Source: Luteococcus sanguinis
Lineage (GTDB): Bacteria > Actinomycetota > Actinomycetes > Propionibacteriales > Propionibacteriaceae
Reading direction: 5' to 3'
Length of the DNA: 64,000 nucleotides
Assembly (NCBI RefSeq): GCF_039527675.1
Contig: NZ_BAAAKI010000004.1
Location: forward strand, 310,001-374,000
Shown here one piece after another: positions 62,071 to 64,000 of the stretch. The notes below the pieces were generated by a model, which worked only from the letters and a program-made list of their open reading frames with translations, was not told the origin of the DNA and ran no database searches. Position numbers and translations under genes: made by a program. Every line of letters begins with the position of its first letter. Position 1 is the stretch's first letter.

Positions 62071-62661
62071 GTGACCTATCGTGTCGTCGTACTCGTGTCC
62101 GGTAGCGGGACCCTCCTGCAGTCCTTGGTGGATGCTCGAGACGACGGACGGCTGCACGCCGAGTTGGTGGCCGTGGGTGCGGACGTCGAGTGCGAGGGCA
62201 TCGCCCGCGCCCGGCGCGCAGGCATTCCCACCTTCGTCCAGCCGATGGGCAAGCTCGCCCGCCGTGGCACCCCCGAGCGCGTCTCCTGGGACGCTGCCCT
62301 GGCTGACGAGGTCGCCGCCCACCAGCCCGACCTGATCGTCTCGGCCGGTTTCATGAAGCTCTTCGACGCGCCCTTCATGGAGCGCTTCCAGGGACGGATC
62401 ATCAACACCCACCCCGCCCTGTTGCCCGCCTTCCCGGGTGCACACGCCGTCCGCGATTCTCTGGCCGCGGGAGCCACCGAGACCGGTGCCTCCATCTTCT
62501 GGGTCAACGACGGTGTCGACACCGGCGAGCTGATCGCCCAGTGTCCCGTTCCGGTCGAACCGGACGACGACGAGGCCACCCTGCACGAACGGATCAAGGT
62601 CGTCGAGCGTGCCCTGCTCGTCGACGTCATCAACCAATTGGCTGAGGAGAACGACCGATGA
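62071..62661 (+). CDS. purN: Phosphoribosylglycinamide formyltransferase
   Basis: 196 residues; GAR to FGAR using 10-formyl-THF. SGSGTLLQSLVDA phosphate loop, INTHPALLPAFPGAHAVRDS (catalytic His) and NDGVDTGELIAQ (Asp). GTG 62071 with TAGGGT 6 nt upstream: leaderless. Overlaps purH by 4 nt. Confidence 0.97.
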   Translation: MTYRVVVLVSGSGTLLQSLVDARDDGRLHAELVAVGADVECEGIARARRAGIPTFVQPMGKLARRGTPERVSWDAALADEVAAHQPDLIVSAGFMKLFDAPFMERFQGRIINTHPALLPAFPGAHAVRDSLAAGATETGASIFWVNDGVDTGELIAQCPVPVEPDDDEATLHERIKVVERALLVDVINQLAEENDR

Positions 62662-64000
62662 ATGCCGACCGTATCGAGATCAAGCGCGCGCTGGTGAGCG
62701 TGTACGACAAGACCGGGCTGGTGGAGTTGGGCCAGGCCCTGGCCGCCGCCGGGGTGGAACTGGTGTCCACCGGCGGCTCGTACAAGGCGCTGACCGATGC
62801 TGGGCTGCAGGTCACCGAGGTCAGCGAGCTGACCGGCTTCCCCGAGTGCCTGGACGGCCGCGTGAAGACCCTGCACCCCAAGGTGCACGCCGGCATCCTC
62901 GCCGACCGCCGCCTCGAGTCCCACGTCAACCAGCTGGACGAACTGGGCGTGGCCCCCTTCGACCTGGTCGTGTCGAACCTCTACCCCTTCACCCAGACGG
63001 TCGCCTCCGGCGCCAGCGCAGACGAGTGCGTGGAGCAGATCGACATCGGTGGCCCGTCCATGGTGCGCGCCGCCGCCAAGAACCACCCCAGCGTCGCGAT
63101 CATCACCTCACCCGACCAGTACGGCCTGCTGACCGAGGCCCTCGCTGCCGGTGGCTTCACCTACGACCAGCGCAAGCAGCTGGCTGCGGCGGCCTTCGTG
63201 CACACCGCGAGCTACGACGTCGCCGTCGCCAGCTGGATGGGCAATGTGCTCACCGACACCAGCGAGGGTTCGGGCTTCCCGGGCTGGGTCGGTGCGACCT
63301 GGTCCAAGCAGGCCTCCCTGCGCTATGGCGAGAACTCCCACCAGTCCGCCGCCCTGTACCGCAATGGTCACGGCGATGCCGGCCTGGCCGGTGCCGAGCA
63401 GTTCGGCGGCAAGGAGATGAGCTACAACAACTACGTCGACACCGACGCCGCCCGTCGTGCCGCCTTCGACTTCGACGAGCCCGCCGTCGCGATCATCAAG
63501 CACGCCAATCCCTGCGGCATTGCCGTGGGAGCCGACATCGCCGAGGCCCACCGCCGCGCGCACGACTGCGACCCGCTGAGCGCCTTCGGTGGCGTGATCG
63601 CCACCAACCGTCCCGTCTCGGTGGCGCTGGCCGAGCAGGTCAAGCCGATCTTCACCGAGGTGATCGTCGCCCCCGACTACGAGCCCGGTGCGCTGGAGGT
63701 ACTGCAGACCAAGAAGAACCTGCGCATCCTCAAGGCCGAGGCGCCCAGCGCTGGTGGCGTCGAGACCCGCAACATCGACGGCGGCATGCTGATGCAGCAC
63801 ACCGACGCCTTCCAGGGCGAGGGCGACGACCCCACCAACTGGACGCTGGCCGCTGGTCCGGCCGCCGACGAGCAGACGCTGGCCGACCTGGCCTTCGCCT
63901 GGAAGGCCTGCCGTTCGGTCAAGTCCAATGCGATCCTGCTTGCCAGCGACGGCGCGTCCGTCGGTGTCGGCATGGGCCAGGTGAACCGTGTCGACTCCTG
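62658..64000 (+). CDS. purH: Bifunctional AICAR transformylase / IMP cyclohydrolase (3'-truncated)
   Basis: 447 codons visible; the gene continues past the window (family about 520-530). The cyclohydrolase (MGS-like) domain is first (RALVSVYDKTGLVELGQALA; VSTGGSYKALTDAGL; DIGGPSMVRAAAKNH), and the transformylase follows from about residue 200 (LRYGENSHQSAALY; IIKHANPCGIAVG with catalytic Lys-His; DPLSAFGGVIA). Catalyses the last two steps to IMP. ATG 62658 overlaps the purN stop (ATGA). Confidence 0.97.
   Translation, partial: MNADRIEIKRALVSVYDKTGLVELGQALAAAGVELVSTGGSYKALTDAGLQVTEVSELTGFPECLDGRVKTLHPKVHAGILADRRLESHVNQLDELGVAPFDLVVSNLYPFTQTVASGASADECVEQIDIGGPSMVRAAAKNHPSVAIITSPDQYGLLTEALAAGGFTYDQRKQLAAAAFVHTASYDVAVASWMGNVLTDTSEGSGFPGWVGATWSKQASLRYGENSHQSAALYRNGHGDAGLAGAEQFGGKEMSYNNYVDTDAARRAAFDFDEPAVAIIKHANPCGIAVGADIAEAHRRAHDCDPLSAFGGVIATNRPVSVALAEQVKPIFTEVIVAPDYEPGALEVLQTKKNLRILKAEAPSAGGVETRNIDGGMLMQHTDAFQGEGDDPTNWTLAAGPAADEQTLADLAFAWKACRSVKSNAILLASDGASVGVGMGQVNRVDS

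Overview
The window is ordinary chromosomal DNA from a G+C-rich actinobacterium, most likely of the family Propionibacteriaceae. The evidence is strongly G/C-biased third codon positions, GTG starts, two IMP dehydrogenase-type genes (guaB and guaB3), an actinobacterial GroEL ending in a His-containing tail, an RpfB resuscitation factor, a perM-purN-purH cluster, and a superoxide dismutase that closely resembles the cambialistic Fe/Mn enzyme remembered from Propionibacterium shermanii. The species cannot be named from the sequence alone. I saw no tRNA, rRNA, insertion sequence, prophage or CRISPR array. Both ends cut through genes (fhs on the left, purH on the right), and a 38-base run of N hides the 3' end of rpsD.

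Layout. 1-4.4 kb: formate-THF ligase, a prolyl oligopeptidase and two small proteins. 4.5-8.7 kb: the ribosomal alpha operon (infA, rpmJ, rpsM, rpsK, rpsD, rpoA, rplQ), closed by a strong terminator. 8.7-12.5 kb: a glycosyltransferase coupled to a transglutaminase-like protein without a catalytic cysteine, then rpfB and sodA on the minus strand. 12.6-17.1 kb (minus): an RNA-modification group (RsmC-like methyltransferase, truA, trmB) and an EF-G-like GTPase. 17.1-20.7 kb: a Nudix hydrolase coupled to a GH125 alpha-mannosidase, divergent from treZ. 20.7-27.1 kb: rplM-rpsI, then the amino-sugar genes glmM and glmS with coaA between them. 27.1-33.7 kb: zinc-finger protein, acpS, nnr, a lipoprotein, an MgtA-like mannosyltransferase and a DEAD-box RNA helicase.

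33.7-42 kb: the t6A tRNA-modification operon, whose first gene is an N-acetyltransferase-TsaE fusion followed by tsaB, rimI and tsaD; then a MetE-like protein, a Nudix hydrolase, a THUMP-like methyltransferase, and groES-groL behind two CIRCE operators. 42-45.5 kb: mannitol PTS (mtlA, mtlD). 45.5-52.6 kb: ArgO-type exporter, guaB, guaB3, chorismate mutase, cysK-cysE and guaA, that is, purine and cysteine biosynthesis. 52.6-60.6 kb: PspC and GlsB-type envelope proteins, a phospholipase D family protein, pcrA, an M23 peptidase and a membrane-anchored sensor-like protein. 60.7-64 kb: perM-purN-purH.

The most systematic signal that annotation would miss is transcriptional. About fourteen genes on both strands have a TANNNT -10 hexamer only 6-10 nt before the start codon, mostly with no usable Shine-Dalgarno, which is the arrangement of leaderless mRNAs. 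Genes inside operons are instead joined by 1-4 nt start/stop overlaps. I found no clearly undescribed multi-gene system. The best leads are the acetyltransferase-TsaE fusion, the cysteine-less transglutaminase-like protein beside a glycosyltransferase, the duplicated extracellular sensor-like protein, and the promoter and leader of the M23 peptidase.
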